A DNA stretch of 15,946 bases from UBA4416 sp043719555 (GTDB taxonomy: Bacteria; Bacteroidota; Bacteroidia; B-17B0; Aurantibacillaceae). Position 1 is the stretch's first letter; every line of letters begins with the position of its first letter. The notes below the pieces were generated by a model, which did no database searches, was not told the DNA's origin, and saw only the letters and a program-made list of their open reading frames with translations. The translations under genes and the position numbers were made by a program. The DNA is taken from assembly GCA_043719555.1 (NCBI GenBank), contig JAYSTR010000005.1, positions 1 through 15,946 of the forward strand. The letters are read 5' to 3'. Shown in pieces: positions 13,882 to 15,946 of this stretch.

Positions 13882-15687
13882 TTATTTTTTAATCTGTTCT
13901 TCTATCTGAGAAATTAATTCCACTGTATTATTATAAACACTTTGCAAATCTCCTGAAACAGCGCTTGGTGCATATTTAGCATATTCGCATGTATTTAATG
14001 TTTCAATAACTTGTTTGGTGGTTTGTTCCGTAACTTGTTTGGAAAGTAATATGTCTGATATTTTTTCTTTTGATAAATCGGAGATGTTTAAAGCAAATTT
14101 ATTACCTAAATATTTATGTAAGGCATTTAAAATTTCCGTAAAAAATAAATCTTTATTGTTTGATTTTAAATGTTGCTCAGCAATTACTAGTTGTTGTTTA
14201 GCTATTTTAGCGGCTTTGCGTTCTTTAACACTTAAGGTATCACTATTATCTTTAATATGTTTACGAACTAAAAATAAGGCAACGAAAAATAATAGAGTAG
14301 GGATGGCTAATAATAAATAGTGTAACCACGAAGCAAAAAATTCTGAATCAACATTTTGTAAATTTAAATCGCCCGTTTTAATATAACGAATATCATTTTC
14401 GCCTTCTTTAATATTTTTTTTAGTTGGCGAAATAACCTGCGCACTATTCGCATCGCCTTCTAACACCGTTAAATTAATATCGGGAGATGGAAGGGTAACG
14501 TATTGTTTTTTGTCGCTATCAAAATAACTAAAGTCTAAATTATTAATAACGTATTCGCCCTTTTCGCGAGGAATAATTAAATAATCAAAAGTTTTGCTGC
14601 CACTAACCCCTCCAAGTGTTTTAATATTCTCAGCAACCTTAGGGTCGTAAACTTCAAAACTCTCGGGTAACTTTAATTTAATGGGTTCAATCAAATTAAT
14701 ATTGCCTTTACCAATAATGGTTAGCTTTAAATTAAACGCATCGTTTGCTTTAACCTTATCTTTTGATGTTTCTGCTTTATACGAAAAATTACCAACGGCT
14801 CCAGTAAAATTTGTTGGTTTATTTTCTTTCGGTAAATCAATAACATCAACTTTTACTTGTTTACTTTTTACTTTAACAACAACATCTTCGTATCCACCAG
14901 CGCCAAAAAATTGTTCGAATACATTACGTGGCGCACGTTTTACGGGACGACGAACAACGCATTCTAATTCAATAGGATCAATACTTAATTGCCCTGTACG
15001 TTGAGGAAATAAAAACATTTTGTGGTACTCCGCAACATAGTACATTACCCCGTTTACATTTTCTTGTTGTAAACTAATTTGTTTGTTTGTTTCCTCATTT
15101 TTTGACCAAAACCCATTGTACTGAGGGAATTTTACATTTTGAAAACCTCGTAAATCAACTCGTGAATATACTTTTTGAGTCAATGTTATTTGTTCGCCTA
15201 TATAACAGTTTGATGATTTACTTAAATAGGTGCGAACAAATAATTCATCACCACTAACTTGTGTTTGACTTTTTTCATTGGCGCTTTGTTGCCCATTTGC
15301 TCCAGAAGCTTGTTGTGCGTTTGCTTTTGTAACTTCGATAGCAATTGGCTTCGTATCTAATTTTTGCCCGCCTGCATTAATAGAGGCTGAACCAATAATA
15401 AATTTACCTTCTTTTTTCGCAGCAATAAATAATGAAATGGTAGTTGATTGAGACATGTTACCATTTACTATACTCATACTCTGACTTTGATTTGGCCCAC
15501 CAGCTACATCAAAATCTTTAAAATTTGGAAGTGTTACATTTCCTGCTGCACCATCAACTACAAAAGCCACTTGAAATACTTCTCCAACAGCCACTTTATT
15601 TTTACTGACTTGCGACGTAAAACTTTGCGCCTGGATATTTATCCAAGTTGTAATGAATATTAAAAATATGTATAAACGTTTTTTCAT
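13882..15687 (-). CDS. batD: BatD-like protein
   Basis: This 601-residue protein starts with a signal peptide (MKKRLYIFLIFITTWINIQA). A long extracytoplasmic region follows, made of several beta-sandwich segments. The BatD hallmarks near the N-terminus are VSKNKVAVGEVFQVAFVVDG, LPNFKDFDVAGGPNQSQSMS and the SQSTTISLFIAAKKEGKF stretch. An Ala/Gln-rich linker (about 119-140) precedes ELFVRTYLSKSSNCYIGEQI. A single membrane helix lies at about 451-474 (WLHYLLLAIPTLLFFVALFL), and a helical cytoplasmic tail of about 125 residues ends the protein. The length and layout match BatD of the aerotolerance operon, presumed to scaffold BatA/BatB with the TPR proteins. The tail contains the conserved-looking FTEILNALHKYLGNKF. 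The gene lies 105 bp after batC and 15 bp before batE. Confidence 0.88.
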   Translation of the reverse strand: MKKRLYIFLIFITTWINIQAQSFTSQVSKNKVAVGEVFQVAFVVDGAAGNVTLPNFKDFDVAGGPNQSQSMSIVNGNMSQSTTISLFIAAKKEGKFIIGSASINAGGQKLDTKPIAIEVTKANAQQASGANGQQSANEKSQTQVSGDELFVRTYLSKSSNCYIGEQITLTQKVYSRVDLRGFQNVKFPQYNGFWSKNEETNKQISLQQENVNGVMYYVAEYHKMFLFPQRTGQLSIDPIELECVVRRPVKRAPRNVFEQFFGAGGYEDVVVKVKSKQVKVDVIDLPKENKPTNFTGAVGNFSYKAETSKDKVKANDAFNLKLTIIGKGNINLIEPIKLKLPESFEVYDPKVAENIKTLGGVSGSKTFDYLIIPREKGEYVINNLDFSYFDSDKKQYVTLPSPDINLTVLEGDANSAQVISPTKKNIKEGENDIRYIKTGDLNLQNVDSEFFASWLHYLLLAIPTLLFFVALFLVRKHIKDNSDTLSVKERKAAKIAKQQLVIAEQHLKSNNKDLFFTEILNALHKYLGNKFALNISDLSKEKISDILLSKQVTEQTTKQVIETLNTCEYAKYAPSAVSGDLQSVYNNTVELISQIEEQIKK

Positions 15688-15708
15688 TTTATTTGTTCTT
15701 TATTTTCG

Positions 15709-15733
15709 CCCTTCGACTTCGCTCAGGGTGACA
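15709..15733. repeat. Quasi-palindromic dispersed repeat (CCCTTCGAC...CTCAGGG)
   Basis: This 25-bp sequence in the batC-batD gap runs CCCTTCGACTTCG followed by CTCAGGGTGACA. Its ends (CCCT/AGGG) pair, and it is GC-rich against an AT-rich background. I recognise it as a short intergenic repeat that is very common across Bacteroidota and other environmental bacteria, so it is likely one of many copies. It lies between co-oriented genes and might affect transcript processing between batC and batD. Confidence 0.65.
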
Positions 15734-15792
15734 AGCTTAATGTACATAAAGAATTTTATTTATAATTTATAACTCAACATTCATAACTAATT

Positions 15793-15946
15793 CTACCAAT
15801 CTTTTTCTACTTTAATTTTTTGACCAGGTTCGCCTTTTTTCTTTTTCAAGGCTTGTAATTTCTTCTCATTATTTTTTAAGGCATTCAACATTTGTTCAGC
15901 TTGCTCTTTGCTCATTTGCGGTTGAGGCTGTTCTTTCTTTTCTTTA
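15793..15946 (-). CDS. batC: BatC-like protein, C-terminal end only
   Basis: The frame is open to the window edge and encodes 50 residues before the TAG at 15793-15795. It begins KEKKEQPQPQMSKEQAEQML, continues NALKNNEKKLQALKKKKGEP and ends VEKDW. A Lys/Gln-rich tail containing a motif of the type EQAEQMLNALKNNEKKLQ and a final EKDW is what BatC-type TPR proteins carry after their repeats, and the position just upstream of batD fits. The TPR domain and start lie outside the window, so the identification rests on the tail and the operon order. Confidence 0.75.
   Translation of the reverse strand, partial: KEKKEQPQPQMSKEQAEQMLNALKNNEKKLQALKKKKGEPGQKIKVEKDW

Overview
The window is a stretch of an AT-rich Bacteroidota chromosome, probably of a free-living, Flavobacteriales-like organism. 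The evidence is the adjacent type IX secretion (T9SS) genes porU and porV, a protein with a T9SS C-terminal sorting tail, the Bat (aerotolerance) operon, a lipoprotein with the CTVQKRHYRKGY start and C-terminal DUF4190 hydrophobic region seen in this phylum, a TAnnTTTG-type -7 element, and the lack of clear Shine-Dalgarno sequences. The genus cannot be fixed by eye.

Layout. Bases 1-3176 (+) hold the 3' part of porU and all of porV, ending in a strong, probably bidirectional intrinsic terminator (3204-3241). Bases 3242-3516 are a hairpin-dense non-coding stretch. Bases 3517-4384 (-) are a T9SS cargo gene broken by a 76-bp insertion made of a 66-bp direct repeat and a 10-bp inverted segment. 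Bases 4581-6875 (-) hold a DMT/EamA permease followed by the magnesium channel gene mgtE, both with GTG starts. Bases 6950-7609 (+) are a DUF2461 gene whose stop codon abuts that of a convergent HAD phosphatase (7610-8257, -). Bases 8329-10741 (+) look like one operon: a membrane GT2 glycosyltransferase, an ECF-like sigma factor overlapping it by 13 bp, and rsmG with a TTG start. Bases 10922-12944 (-) hold a small membrane protein, the DUF4190 lipoprotein and a MacB/LolD-type ABC ATPase. Bases 13105-15946 (-) hold batE, batD and the C-terminus of a BatC-like protein, running batC-batD-batE in transcription order. Two GC-richer intergenic elements (about 12990-13094 and 15709-15733) look like dispersed palindromic repeats.

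How the genes work together. PorU and PorV form the attachment/sortase part of the T9SS, and the broken gene next door encodes a typical substrate of it. The Bat proteins probably form an envelope complex. The GT2-sigma-rsmG group mixes envelope, regulatory and ribosome functions, so it may reflect conserved gene order more than one pathway.

I found no convincing new multi-gene system. The most informative signal is the insertion in the T9SS cargo gene. Its junctions fit a double template switch through two 6-bp microhomologies, and removing 76 bp restores one 263-residue reading frame exactly.
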